A stretch of DNA of 64,000 nt, taken from NCBI GenBank assembly GCA_031308135.1, contig JAHLJT010009419.1:38681221-38745220 (forward strand), in the 5' to 3' direction. How positions within the stretch are numbered: position 1 is the stretch's first letter; every line of letters starts with the position of its first letter. The position numbers and the translations under genes were made by a program. The notes beneath the pieces are model-generated. The model saw only the letters and a program-made list of their open reading frames with translations, did no database searches and was not told where the DNA came from. Shown here piece after piece: positions 46,740-58,664 of this stretch. Source of the DNA: Acheta domesticus. Its lineage: Eukaryota; Arthropoda; Insecta; Orthoptera; Gryllidae.

Positions 46740-48480
46740 ATGGAGGGCGACGAGGAGATGGTGAGATGGTACTGGCGCTCAAGTTGGCGTTGATGAAACA
46801 GCAGCTGAGGCGGATGAGGAGGAGGTGGCGGCAGATGAGGAGGAGGAGGAGGCGGCGGATGAGGATGAGGAGGCGGCGGATGAGGAGGAAGAGGCGGCGG
46901 AAGAGAAGGAGGAGGAGACAGATGAGGAGGAGGTGGCGTCGGGATGAGGAGAAGGAGGCGTTGGATGAGGGGAAGGAGTTGGAGGAGGAGGAGGAGGATG
47001 AGGAGGGAGGAGTTGGAGGAGGAGGAGTTGGAGGATGAGGAGGAGTTGGAGGATGAGGAGGAGGAGTTGGAGGATGAGGAGGAGGAGTTGGAGGATGAGG
47101 AGGAGGAGTTGGAGGATGAGGAGGAGGAGTTGGAGGATGAGGAGGAGGAGTTGGAGGATGAGGAGGAGGAGTTGGAGGATGAGGAGGAGGAGTTGGAGGA
47201 TGAGGAGGAGGATTTGGAGGATGAGGAGGAGGATTGGAGGATGAGGAGGAGGATTTGGAGGATGAGGAGGAGGATTTGGAGGATGAGGAGGAGGATTTGG
47301 AGGATGAGGAGGATGATTTGGAGGATGAGGAGGAGGATTTGGAGGATGAGGAGAGGAGTTGGAGGATGAGGAGGAGGAGTTGGAGGATGAGGAGGAGGAG
47401 TTGGAGGATGAGGAGGAGGAGTTGGAGGATGAGGAGGAGGATTTGGAGGATGAGGAGGAGGATTTGGAGGATGAGGAGGAGGATTTGGAGGATGAGGAGG
47501 AGGATTTGGAGGATGAGGAGGAGGATTTGGAGGAGGATTTGGAGGATGAGGAGGAGGAGTTGGAGGATGAGGAGGAGGAGTTGGAGGATGAGGAGGAGGA
47601 GTTGGAGGATGAGGAGGAGGAGTTGGAGGATGAGGAGGAGGAGTTGGAGGATGAGGAGGAGGAGTTGGAGGATGAGGAGGAGGAGTTGGAGGATGAGGAG
47701 GAGGAGTTGGAGGATGAGGAGGAGGAGTTGGAGGATGAGGAGGAGGAGTTGGAGGATGAGGAGGAGGAGTTGGAGGATGAGGAGGAGGAGTTGGAGGATG
47801 AGGAGGAGGAGTTGGAGGATGAGGAGGAGGAGTTGGAGGATGAGGAGGAGGAGTTGGAGGATGAGGAGGAGGAGTTGGAGGATGAGGAGGAGGAGTTGGA
47901 GGATGAGGAGGAGGAGTTGGAGGATGAGGAGGAGGAGTTGGAGGATGAGGAGGAGGAGTTGGAGGATGAGGAGGAGGAGTTGGAGGATGAGGAGGAGTTG
48001 GAGGAGGAGGAGTTGGAGGAGGAGGAGTTGGAGGAGGAGGAGTTGGAGGAGGAGGAGTTGGAGGAGGAGGAGTTGGAGGAGGAGGAGTTGGAGGAGGAGG
48101 AGTTGGAGGAGGAGGAGTTGGAGGAGGAGGAGTTGGAGGAGGAGGAGTTGGAGGAGGAGGAGGCGGAGGAGATGGTGGCAGTGGCGTAGGATGAGGAGAA
48201 AGAGAAGACAGTGGCTGATGAGAGGGAAGGGACGGTGGCGGATAAGGAGACAACAGATGAGAAGGAAGCGGATGAGAAGGGGGGAGCAAGAGGTGGCGGA
48301 AGAGGAGGAGACAGGGGCGGGTAAGGAGGAGAAGAGGAAGATGCAGCGGATGAGAAAGAAGTGTTGGTGATAGCGGTGACGGCGGCAGCAGCAGCGGCAA
48401 CGGAGGATGAGGAGGAGGAAAAGTTGGCTGCAAAGGCGGTGGCGGCGGGAGCGGAGGCGGCGGTAAAAGCAAGCACGAAA
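46740..48480 (+). repeat. Purine-strand minisatellite locus with 21-bp and 15-bp units
   Basis: The core (47030-48165) holds about 45 units of 21 bp (GAGTTGGAGGATGAGGAGGAG, or a GATTTGG variant) followed by about 11 units of 15 bp (TTGGAGGAGGAGGAG). Variants are arranged in blocks: GAG-type, GAT-type, GAG-type, GAT-type, then a long GAG-type run. Degenerate GGA/GGC triplets flank both sides. The plus strand has almost no C, and GGA runs are known to form G-quadruplex or triplex structures. All frames are stop-poor, giving open frames up to 693 codons on the minus strand; internal single-base indels (near 47234 and 47350) break the plus frame, so I treat it as non-coding. Confidence 0.95.
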
Positions 48481-48499
48481 GGAAGAGCTCCGCCCTTTG

Positions 48500-51400
48500 G
48501 ATCCTTTCACTGCACCTGCGAACGCCGACTCTGTTACACGCGAAGGAGCGGATGCTGGCATCACCGCACTCTGCCTGCTAATTTTCTGCCAGAGGTTTCT
48601 CTTGTTTTTCGGAGGCTGCGCTGCTTAAAGAATGCTTCATTGACCTTCGGGATCAAGAAGTGCCGGGGCGAAAGTATTGATTGTAGAAGGTAGGTCGGTA
48701 ATTTCTTACTGCTCGATGTTTGAAGATAATGACTGGATGTTTATTCTGTAATTTATGTTTCAATTTTAAATACATTTTCTTTCGCGCTAGAAATACGGTA
48801 CATAATGTATTTGGAACCAGGGGAGCACCTTGGAGATAAAGAGTTTTTGAAATTTCTTCTTTTTTATTTAATAAACGGTCTAGTACAAAATACAGCAACA
48901 TGTAATGTGGAGCATATATAATGCGAAAATATGAGCAATGCGAATAGAAACTATAGTTCTGGGAAATGTTTTGCTTTATTTGTATAATGCCGCAACTTGT
49001 CTAATATGGTAAAGGATACTATTCTTTTGAGATGAACACGTACGAACAAGTTTTGCTGTATTTGCAATCATTTTATATTAATACAGATCAGTGGTATCTG
49101 GTGGAATACAGTTTTTATGAACTTAATATTTTGTATTTCATTCGGTTTGGTTTTTTCGAGGCGAAGATGAATGCACTGACAACCGATTACTCCAGACAGA
49201 CGGAATTGACATGAGTCCGTAATGCAAAGTTCACTTGGATGGATTCTGCTGTACAGCGCGTTTCGCACGTCATCTCGCATCTCGCAACCGAACCTCTGGG
49301 CGCAGACCCTCAGGTGCAAGAGAGATCTAACATGCATAACTGCATGTGAGAACTGCGCCTTTGTTCGAGTCGACAGCGGTATCTGATGAGTACGTGCTCT
49401 AATCAAACTGCAACACGAAACGCTCGCAGTTGTGTTAACGAGGTCTTTGAGTTCGGATAGAGAATTAATTATGTTTCCGAACTAGGGACTACATTTGGTA
49501 TTTTCTTTTATGTTCAATTTTCCGCTCAGAATGTCACAGACTATGCTACGGTTTAAATGTCAGGAATTAAACAGAATGGTATGGAAATAAAACCTATAGC
49601 TCGTATGCGTTAGCTCAAAATGAAAAATTGTAGTGGTCTGGAATAACCACATTGATTCCACTTTATATTTTTCTTCTAAATCTATCCATTTATCAATTGA
49701 AGGTAGGTTCAAATATAAAATGCAGTCGTGTTTAACAACAAGGGAGGGGTGATATTTGTAACTGAAAATTAACCCGCGTCTTTAGAACAAAGCGCAAAAA
49801 TTGAATTACGAAAAAATACAAACATGCGATTCAGCTCTCCTTTTGATACCTCCTGCCCTGTTCATTGAAAATTACGTAAGATTTTATCGAATAAAAATTG
49901 ACTGCATGAATTTTGTTTAAAAAGTAACGAATTATCTGATCTAGTATTAATAACATAATTGTACATTAGATAATTGTGAGGATCAAAGTTCTACATAAAA
50001 TAAATATCTCTAATAACGTGAAGTAAGTATTAGTCCAAACAGTATATTCATTGCGTTTTATTTAAACTACAGAATATATTTTGTAGCAAGTTATCGAAGC
50101 GTAATAATACAGAAGTCTATTTTGCTATACAGAAGTACTTTTTACTACACATTCTAAAAGAAAACCAATTCGATTAAAAAAGTTAAAAACAGTGATATAC
50201 AAGTGCAAAGTTAAAGGCAAATATAATAACCAAACGAGTAATTTTATTTAACTCCTATTCAACTAATGAAAAGTTAGTGCATGATTTATTAGTATGACTA
50301 ATATTAAACATAATTGCAGTAAATAAATAGAGAAAGACGAGAATGACTAACTAAATCAACATGTCTGAGAGATGCTGTTGAACGATCAGACAAGTGTTTC
50401 GACTATCTGCAATCTCTGGGCAACGTGAGTGGGCGAAACGTGTACATCGGAGCTTGCAGCTACCTGCACTGCACTGGGATTCCCGGACTAGCTACTGCAG
50501 CGCGGTTGAACCATGAAAGCAGTCAACTGATCCGTGATTCGTTGGCGACGTGTGAATACAATAGACTACTTCATAAACTCGTCACCCCTTGAAATGAGCT
50601 TCTAACTCTCCTTTTAATTTCAAATGAATGTATATCCCCGACAACATTAATAATAATCCTACACGAGTGTTTTTCTTTCAAAACGCTGTTTAAACTGGGC
50701 ACCCTTATTTTCACCTGAGTATTATTTCTCCAGATCATCTCTAAACTGTGCTTAATGTAGACTCCCAGTAGAGACGTGTTGAAACTCTCGGTTGAGACGT
50801 GACGAGACAGAATGTTAACCCTAGATTATGAAGCAATCTGTACTAAGAGTTATTACAGACTACTTTGGGTAAAAATAAAGAAAAATTCATTTGAAACATT
50901 AAATTAAATGGATTGAACTGGTATGATATGGAGTTACAAAATACATCCTAAATTGCTTGACTCTCATAGCATACACTTGCTTGGTGCTGTCCACACATGG
51001 CTTTAGAGAAGCGTCCGCAATAGTACCTCGTCGTGTAGCCTTTGTTATGATCGCCGTCGTCCCAATATGATTGCTAAATTTTCAGAAAAACACTTAAATG
51101 CTTCAAGAAAAGGTATTCATTATTCATTTTCGTATTCATTATAAACAATATTAGGCAACACAGCGCTAAAAACTGAAGTAAAGCTGAGCAAAGGCATAGT
51201 TTACTGGACGACACATGTTGGCGTATTTTGCAGAGTGGGTTTGCTCAGAGTCAGTTATTTGAAAATTTGTGTACAGGTTTTAGTTAATTTAATTGACGTT
51301 AAATTAATTTAAAAATAAATTAAGGGATATTTGAATAAATTAGATCACAGCATTATTTAAAGTAGTTATATCCTTTTAATTTGTAGGCGTTGGAACATAA

Positions 51401-52430
51401 AAGAAGATAATATTCTAAGCTCTCTTTCTTATTTCTCATATTTTGAAATATAGTTTTGATTGTAATATTTCCGATCTAGAAATAAATTATGCAGAATTAT
51501 TAAAAGCACTCTTATTAAACTTGATTCTGAAACAACCTTCTCTCCGTTAGTCTCTGTTCTCTACGGGAAACTTGGTTCTGAACGGTAATTTCTTTTTACG
51601 CCTGTTAATTTTCTTTCTTTCACGCGTGTCGTTCAGAGGTAAGGAATGCCCTTAGGTGTAGTAATAAATATTTTATTCGCTACATGTTCCCCTTAGAAGC
51701 TTTGCAGCACACAGCAGTATACGGTTGTTTATTTGACAGAGATCAAGGAGAGCGATATAAGGAATATCAAATCGCATTTTCGAAAAAAAAGAGAAAAAAA
51801 ACACAATACGTCTGTTTCACGAAACCCCAATAATTAGCGGAGGGACTTATGATAAAATTTCTTCTGTAGGATCTCTACCAACTTCCCAGGGCTTGGAAGT
51901 GTGTGGTATATTTTCATATATAATGATCTGAATATTTTTTCATTAGTTCGATCAAATAACAATTCACTTATCTCATCTAGGTTGAAATATATCAACAAGT
52001 ACTTTGAGCTCTGAGCCAATATTTTTAAAATAATACAAATACTTCCAAAGAACCTTATTACTACTATTATTTCTAATTTTTTTCGGAGTTTCACACTCCG
52101 TACATATGTTTATATACATATTTGTACAAATAAAAAATTGAAAGGTAAATTTTAAAGCTGATTTTCACGACCGGATAAGGCACAGAAAAGACAAAGAGAA
52201 GAACTTGAAGTTAAAGATGCCATTCATTTATTGATAGTCAGAATTGTGGAATTACAATCAGAATCTCAATGATGATCTTTAGTGTTGACTAGTTATTTCG
52301 GAATCTAGCACTGCGAAAATGCTATTAATAAGGAATATCAATTTTTTTTCGAAACTACCGCTGCACTTTAAAATATTCATTTTTCAATCATATATACAGT
52401 TTTATCGACACTAGTTTTTGATTCCCACCA
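48500..52430. other. AT-rich non-coding stretch
   Basis: No exon, RNA gene or repeat was recognised. Confidence 0.5.
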
Positions 52431-52437
52431 ATTTTTT

Positions 52438-52474
52438 GTAGAACCATCCCAGGCGAATGCTGGGATGGTTCTAC
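52438..52474. repeat. Perfect hairpin, 15-bp stem, SINE-core-like loop
   Basis: GTAGAACCATCCCAG (52438-52452) and CTGGGATGGTTCTAC (52460-52474) are exact inverted copies around the 7-base loop GCGAATG. CAGGCGAATGCTGGG resembles the CCAAGCGAATGCCGG core of the SINE family, so it may be a SINE remnant. Confidence 0.85.
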
Positions 52475-52499
52475 TGAAAGGTTGTTGGTTGGGTGACTG

Positions 52500-54020
52500 A
52501 CTTGGAACCCCGGGATCTATTGCACTTTACGGTACGTAAGTGGCTAAATACAAATACAAATACCTACACACACACGGTTAAAAAACTATGATGCGAATGC
52601 TACAGTGGTCAGAGGGAGCGCAACAAACAATCTTTTGTTTCTTTCCTGGAGTCAGCTCCTTCCCTCATGGGTCACTGGCTCGGCGTTTCCGCCTCGTTGC
52701 GTCGTCTAAGATGCTCTCCGATCCAGCTGCTCAGCCTGCAATTTCTTTTGCTTTCTTCTCTCGTTTTGGAAAACGTTTTCAACTTATTCGCCCTGTCAAG
52801 GTTTTCTCTTGTTTTGTGAAACAGAATTGAAGACATAAGTACCGTGTTTACAATCTGCCAAGTTTATTTAAGAATTATATTGGACCAATATTGTATTCTA
52901 CCTTGCAACACTGTATTACCAAACAACTTAATAATCGCGTTTCCAAGTAATGCGTTTTCCAACAAGTATTTATCAGTTCAAATATGGGAAGAGCTGTATT
53001 TCTATTAGGCTTACGGGATGAGGATTGAGGGAGGGAAAGCAAGCCCTTTTAAGCTCAAGGGATGTACTTCTCATTAAGCTTAATAGAGACTGATTGCACA
53101 TACACGTACAACTTTATAATGAAACCAAATTATCAAAATTATGTGATTAGTATCGTTATATTCTTTATCTGGGTCTTTCATATTCCAATGGTTTTTTTCT
53201 TTTTAGCTTACATTACAAGGGTTTCTCTGATTTCAATTGACTGTCTGTACATAAATAAAATAAGAGTGTGATTTGTCTTCCATAAATCTGATTTAGCTCT
53301 CGGTTTGTAATTTTCTCAGATCTGCATTAAAGTGTGGGTGCATAGTACCATTCCTCTTGAAGATATTCCGGTAAAGAGTCTTTGAATAGAGGGGAGATTT
53401 CAACTCGAAAAGAATTATGGGTTGTAGAACTTATTTTCAAAAGTTTGCTTGGGGTAGAAATTGAACTTCCTCAGGAATGTTCTAAATAAAAGTCGGAGGT
53501 TGAGACCGTAGCTTTCCGAGGAATTTATCGAAGGGATGGGATGTTGAGAAAATTAGTAAGAAAATAGTTAAATATTATTAATTAAGATGTTTTTTCTCTC
53601 TCTCTTTTCTGCTCTTTCTTTGGAAAAATCTCAAACTAAATTGTCACTATGAACATACATTTCAAGCTCTGCATGCTCTGCCAAGCCACGTGAATGAATG
53701 CGTTTTTCTTCGACGCGACCACGCTCAGCTTGCGTATAATCAGGTATACAAAACGCCATCCATGATTTTTCTTTGTAAACTGCACTGACCGTCAGCCAAA
53801 CCGTAGCCTACTAGAGGGGAGTGGTTCGTCGCCCCCAGTGAATACACTGGTTGCTCCGCGCGCTCTCTGGCGGGGGCCGGCGATAGCGCATCTCTTAATC
53901 GGCGGCGCATGCGGTTACCCTCAAGCAGCAACAGACTGCTCGTGCGTTCCCAATTAGGGAACCTCCATTGATATCGATGCTTTCCAAATATCGAGTTTCT
54001 TATAATTATTTATATTCAAG
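52500..54020. other. Mixed non-coding stretch
   Basis: No exon recognised. A minor GC patch lies at 53815-53920. Confidence 0.45.
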
Positions 54021-54029
54021 AGATGAATC

Positions 54030-54480
54030 GTATTATTATTATTATTATTATTATTATTTTTTATTATTATTATTCCTCTAAATCACGACTTAAGATGTAA
54101 TGTGTCGGCTGAATATAAAATCTACTCCAGGTTGCAACCAGCTACCTAGGGAGCAGATCCGGTGACTGTCAGTGCCTCTACAATACTTTGCGCAAAATGT
54201 GGGCTGTTCCAAATAAAGCAATTTCTTGCACTTCCTAGTCTTTTGAATTACCGGGGAGTTTAGACAAGTTCTTACTCAAATTTTGCGGAACAAACCCCAG
54301 AACTCCGATAACTATCGGGACGACCTGTGCTTTTACGCCCCACATTCGGCTGATCTCGATTTCCAAACTCTTGTATTTAAGACGTTTCTCTACCTCCTTG
54401 GTAAGGACGTTTTGATCGCAAGGTACAGCAACATCGACAAGTAAACACGATTTTTTCTCCAAATCCCGGTTAACTATATT
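54030..54480 (-). pseudogene. 3' end of a non-LTR retrotransposon (copy B): ORF C-terminus, 3' UTR and AAT tail
   Basis: Minus-strand codons 54462-54235 encode DVAVPCDQNVLTKEVEKRL, then IEISRMWGVKAQVVPIVIGV and LGFVPQNLSKNLSKLPGN before a stop. The pattern DxAxPxDxNVxxKExEKxxKYxxLxxEIxRMWxVKxxVxPVVIGxLGxxP is a widespread C-terminal region found downstream of reverse transcriptase in animal non-LTR elements. After the stop comes about 160 bp of 3' UTR, matching 17299-17487, and an (AAT)n tail (54030-54073). The copy is 5'-truncated near 54480, next to another ATT-rich run. The terminal segment is intact; the rest of the element is absent. Confidence 0.85.
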
Positions 54481-54844
54481 ATTATTATTTTTTTATTTTT
54501 ATCATTATCATCAATATTATTTTGATATTCATTAATTTTACAAATGACTGCCACCGAGTTGTACTCATTTCAATTATGGTTGGGCCGATAAATTTCTAAG
54601 GGCGGAAAATAGTGTGTCATCTTACGCGTGAAGGATGGCAAATGCCAGGCAAAATTAAATCTCTCCGGTGATACATTGTTATAGCGTTTAACCGCCCAAG
54701 AAGCTCGTTCTACCGACCAAGAAGGTTTCTTAGCACACATTAATTTTTACATCGACAAAATACCAATTGGTAGCTCCACGGACTATTTAAAAGTATTGCA
54801 AATCACCGACGATATTCAAAAGCAAATACATTAACAAATACATT

Positions 54845-55178
54845 GCGGATTCGATGGTGTGAAGGTTAGCGTGCCGGACTGTCATACACGGGTTCAAACC
54901 CGATCGAAACCGTGTATTTTTAAGGGCGAAAAAATCCTTCATACGCCTTCCTTCGGAGGGGAAGTAAAGCCGGCTGTCCCATGTTAGTAGATTTACTTGC
55001 ATGTAAAAGATCCTCAAGCCTAAATGACGCCTCTGAGCTAAATTCAAATCGCCTGTTTCGTCGCCCGAGATAATACCTTCTTTCTCCGCTAGGTGAAAGG
55101 AGCGTAGCGAAATTTGCGTGGTCAGACGGAAGAGCGGGCCTGATGGCCCGAGTCTCGCCACGTAAGATAAGGCATTAG

Positions 55179-55211
<33 letters not shown>

Positions 55212-55212
55212 A
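54845..55212 (+). mobile_element. Second tRNA-derived SINE family with (TAAC)n tail
   Basis: The head has an A-box-like AAGGTTAGCGTGCCGG (about 54866) and a perfect B-box GGGTTCAAACCC (about 54890-54901). The body, about 290 bp, contains GAGGGGAAGTAAAGCCGGC, GCCTGATGGCCCGAG and TCGCCACGTAAG, and ends in GCATTAGCTAAC followed by about seven TAAC units (to 55210). It shares no core with the AATC-tailed family. The antisense 124-codon frame is a by-product. Confidence 0.85.
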
Positions 55213-55299
55213 ATATTTTATCATTTCAAAAACACCTTGATACAAACAATGCATTTCCTATTTGTGAAGGGAAGAATCATCCGCACAGTCACTCCTTAA

Positions 55300-55570
55300 C
55301 TAAGGGCGCACGCAGCACAGGATGCTGCGGCTGCGCAGTGCAGACGGCGCCGCCCCGCCCGCGGGCCCTATCTGGCGGGCGATCACCGCCCACCCGCCTC
55401 GCCCGTTCTCCAACTCCTCGCGGAGCTCCCTGGCTGAGATAAGGCAGCAACGACGGAGCCGTTTGTATTTCGCTCCCGCGCGCGCGCGCTCGCCCGCTCG
55501 CTTGCGGTCCCCCAGCGTATGACGCAGCGGACGGAGAGAGACGCGGAGCCGTTGCGAGCAGACAGTTGAA
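55300..55570. promoter_or_regulatory. CpG island
   Basis: Strongly CpG-rich, with TATCTGGCG (55369-55377), GAGATAAGG (about 55436) and a (GC)n run near 55478-55490. Overlapping low-complexity open frames; no exon called. Confidence 0.4.
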
Positions 55571-55799
55571 GGGAGCGGAGCGATCCCGTAGGCAAATAAG
55601 ACGGCGGAACCGATCGAGATGGAAAAGCACGCATTGCGAAGAAAGGGAAAAAGAGATTGGATCGAGGAAAGGGAAGAGAAAGGCGAAAAAGCGATGGCAA
55701 AGCGAATCTGTTGCAGTGAACGAAAGAAAGTCTCTTTGACGGTTTGGTTCTTTTATATTACTTTGTTGGCCAAGTTTTACAGCGCTGTAAATTCCGCTT

Positions 55800-57160
55800 G
55801 AGTTGTTGGGATAGATACGACTCTACTATGTTTCAGAAACATGCCCACGTAATGGTAGAGACGAGGGAAGCTTAAAACCAATAAATTAATTTTCTTAATT
55901 ATGTCTACAAAGTAATGTTAGATTATATCAACATACAAAAGAGCTACAAAATAAAAATTAAAATCGTACATGAAGCAAATGAAAGCAGTTTGTAGGTCAG
56001 CGAATAAATTAAACGTCTGAGTGGCTTTGAAACTGGATGTTCAAGTTGGTCTCCGTAAATATATCGATCTGAAAGAGAATTTGATTGCATCCAATAAAAT
56101 TTCTTACCGTTAATATATTATGTAAACCATTGCTTTGTCCTTTTTCTCTGTACGTTAGGAGAATCAAGAATCAGATTACTCATTATTTGAGGAAAGATTC
56201 GAATATTTTTACATAAGAATTATTGTAAATATTTCTCTTGAATTTAACATCTAAAACCGGAGGTACACAAAATTAAAGATAAATGAAACGGGAGTCTGTA
56301 CAGCAAATGCAGCAAACATTTAGCAGTGAGAGAAATGAGAATTCAAGCAGTCGTGTCAAAGTTTGCGCGTTTACTGTTAAAAGGAAATGTTTCTTTATCA
56401 AAGGAAACCAAAGAATAATTTCAGAAGTAATTTCTCTTTGAGAAACAAAACGTTTGTGAATAGAAGGTCAGTGCAACGTGAATACACACCAATTAACTCC
56501 AAATTAAGTCTGTTGAACTCAAATTACAGTCAAAGAAAAATATTTGTTGCTTGGTGTTATATTAATGCTGGGATTAAATTTCATCTGGCAGAAGTGTTTA
56601 TAAGCTCCCGTTTTTTTATATTATCCTTCTCTCACCACAATGTGCATTTTTTAGTAGATAACATTTTGATTTTGAAAAATTTTGATCAAGAAATTTCTAT
56701 ACGTATTTCAATAATAAAATCAAAACAGGATGCAGAAATATATTTCAAATTCAATATACAGTCGATTCTATATTTCATTTGGAAGTAACAAAATTTTGTT
56801 AACGGCTGAAACGATTCTTTAAAATAAAATCAACATTCATGAAATCTCTATAAATGTGTAGTCTCTGCTTATAGCAATAGAACGTCATACTGAGGATGGA
56901 TGGAGAAACCAACATGAAGACGGATTAATCTTTTAAAATATTCGCACGTAACGGAACAATAAATGAAGAAGTTGAAATTTACTTACCGAATCAAATATAA
57001 AGTTTTTAAATTTTATTTCTGCTCCTGTAAAAATATTCAGCTACGATGTTGTTTTTTCCAACACAGAACTCTGAGAGATCGGAACAGAAAAGTCCAGAAA
57101 GAAGAAAAAAGAAGGTGAACCAAGCCACGTCATCTTGTCTGTCGTCTCGTCCACCTTCTC
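55800..57160. other. AT-rich non-coding stretch
   Basis: The 133-codon frame at 56387-56788 is AT-driven, rich in Asn, Ile, Lys and Phe, and has no recognisable family features. Nothing else seen. Confidence 0.45.
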
Positions 57161-57164
57161 GTCT

Positions 57165-57490
57165 CCTAATCCAACACGCGCCCGAGACACCGTCACAACA
57201 TCAGAGCGCCCACTCCATCAAGGAGACCGGCGTGCGCTGACACGCGGATCCAAACAGCGTCACGCGCGCAGCGTGCTTCTCCCGTGCCCCTGCGCGCGTG
57301 CGGCCGCGTGAGTCTGCGTGCACGTCTTACGTCACGCGTGCCGACCGGTTTCGGGCTTTCACGCGGCGCTGGGTAGAGCGGAGGCCCCGGAAACTTCAGG
57401 AGCGGAGCGGGGAGGGGCGGCGGCGGGCGCCCGATCTTGGTGCAAGGGGGCCTCGCGGCCACAGTGGGCCAAAACGAAACAGAAAAAGCG
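57165..57490. promoter_or_regulatory. CpG island
   Basis: GC-rich block with TTACGTCACGCGTG (about 57328). Overlapping low-complexity open frames on both strands. Confidence 0.35.
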
Positions 57491-57749
57491 CTCACCGTGT
57501 GTCATCTTTTAAATTGATAATTCATTGTAATTTTTTTTTATTTATGCACCTCAAAAACAATTAATAGAGATAGTATTATATTTATTATTTTTATCCTTTA
57601 CACATACAGTGCTGCAGGATAATCCTGCTTAGGGTTAGAAGAGGTTAGGACTCCTCTCATTCAGCCGTTATTCCGGTTTATCCCCACTTCCAAGGCCCTC
57701 TGTACAGAAGAATGTAACGGGTTTCTCTTAGGTACAGTTTTATATACAT

Positions 57750-58300
57750 TTTGAAAAATTATAATTGATTGGTTATTTGTTTACGAGCGCATCAACTACT
57801 GTGGTTATTTGTCACGTAAATGTAGGTCATGTGTTTCGGGAGGTGGCGGTGATCCTTCTTTCACTGGAATACGAGTTCCGGCGCCAAGTACACGCCGGCC
57901 TGTGGGTTCTACTTTCCTCCAAGTATCTCCCCCAGCGTGGCGCTGCCTGCTGGGCCAATGTCGAAGCTCCCGAATGATCTCTGTTCATGCAGGATAGTGT
58001 TGGGCACGTGTTAGTGTGCAGGGCGTATGCAAGGGGACACGTATGAAGACAGAAAGATCGCGCGCAGTCCACGGCCGATCTGTTAAGGCACTGCGCCGGC
58101 ACTCGCCCGGTATTGATGGGAGAAACATCGGAAAACTACCGATCAGAGCAGCCAGGTGTTAAGATTCTCCTACAGATAGCCGCTGAATTCGAGCGTTCTG
58201 CATAGCTAGTTTCAAAACTCCGCCATGGTTGGAACTCGAACTCTAGATCCTATCGGTCAGACTCAGTGATTTCATGAGGACCATACTCATTTCTTGAAGT
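57750..58300 (-). mobile_element. AATC-tailed tRNA-derived SINE, full-length copy
   Basis: The minus strand starts near 58300 with GGTCCTCATGAAATCACTG and a B-box GAGTTCGAGTTCC (about 58238). It continues through the body (CGGTAGTTTTCCGATG, TACCGGGCGAGTGCCGG, GACTGCGCGCGATC) and ends in AACCAATCAATT near 57757. Antisense open frames inside it are not genes. Confidence 0.85.
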
Positions 58301-58560
58301 AGGCGAAATGGTGAAGCTTATGGCTTTTGTCGTACTCTGCTATTCTGGACATGTGACTACAGTAATAGTATTCCTTTTCTTTCCGTACCTACAAGACTTT
58401 TAGTGATAATTATCGGTAAAGAATGTTAATGATGATGATGATAATGGAAGATGCAATATAATGTATGTAATTATTATCTGATGAGATACGGGATGATATG
58501 AAAAGTAAATCACTACAATCACGTGTTGACATCATTATACTTTCCGCGGGGTTCGAATAC

Positions 58561-58664
58561 CGCATATTTAAATGATGCGCATTTAAATATGCGTTTTGCA
58601 CTACCGATGTCACCGATCGGTAGTGAATATGAGTAGTGAAATATATGAAAATATTTTCATATAT
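58561..58664. repeat. Two perfect palindromes within 104 bp
   Basis: CGCATATTTAAATG and CATTTAAATATGCG (58561-58593) form a 14-bp stem with a 5-base loop. ATATATGAAAATATTTTCATATAT read through 58641-58664 is a 24-bp perfect palindrome with no spacer. Confidence 0.95.

Noticed and set aside
47030..48165. CRISPR-like regular repeat
   Set aside because: Units are contiguous with no unique spacers, and the DNA is eukaryotic.
46483..48564. Very long open frames (565-693 codons) over the purine minisatellite on both strands
   Set aside because: The repeat lacks stop words in most frames on both strands at once, composition is pure low-complexity, and indels break the Glu-rich plus-strand frame.
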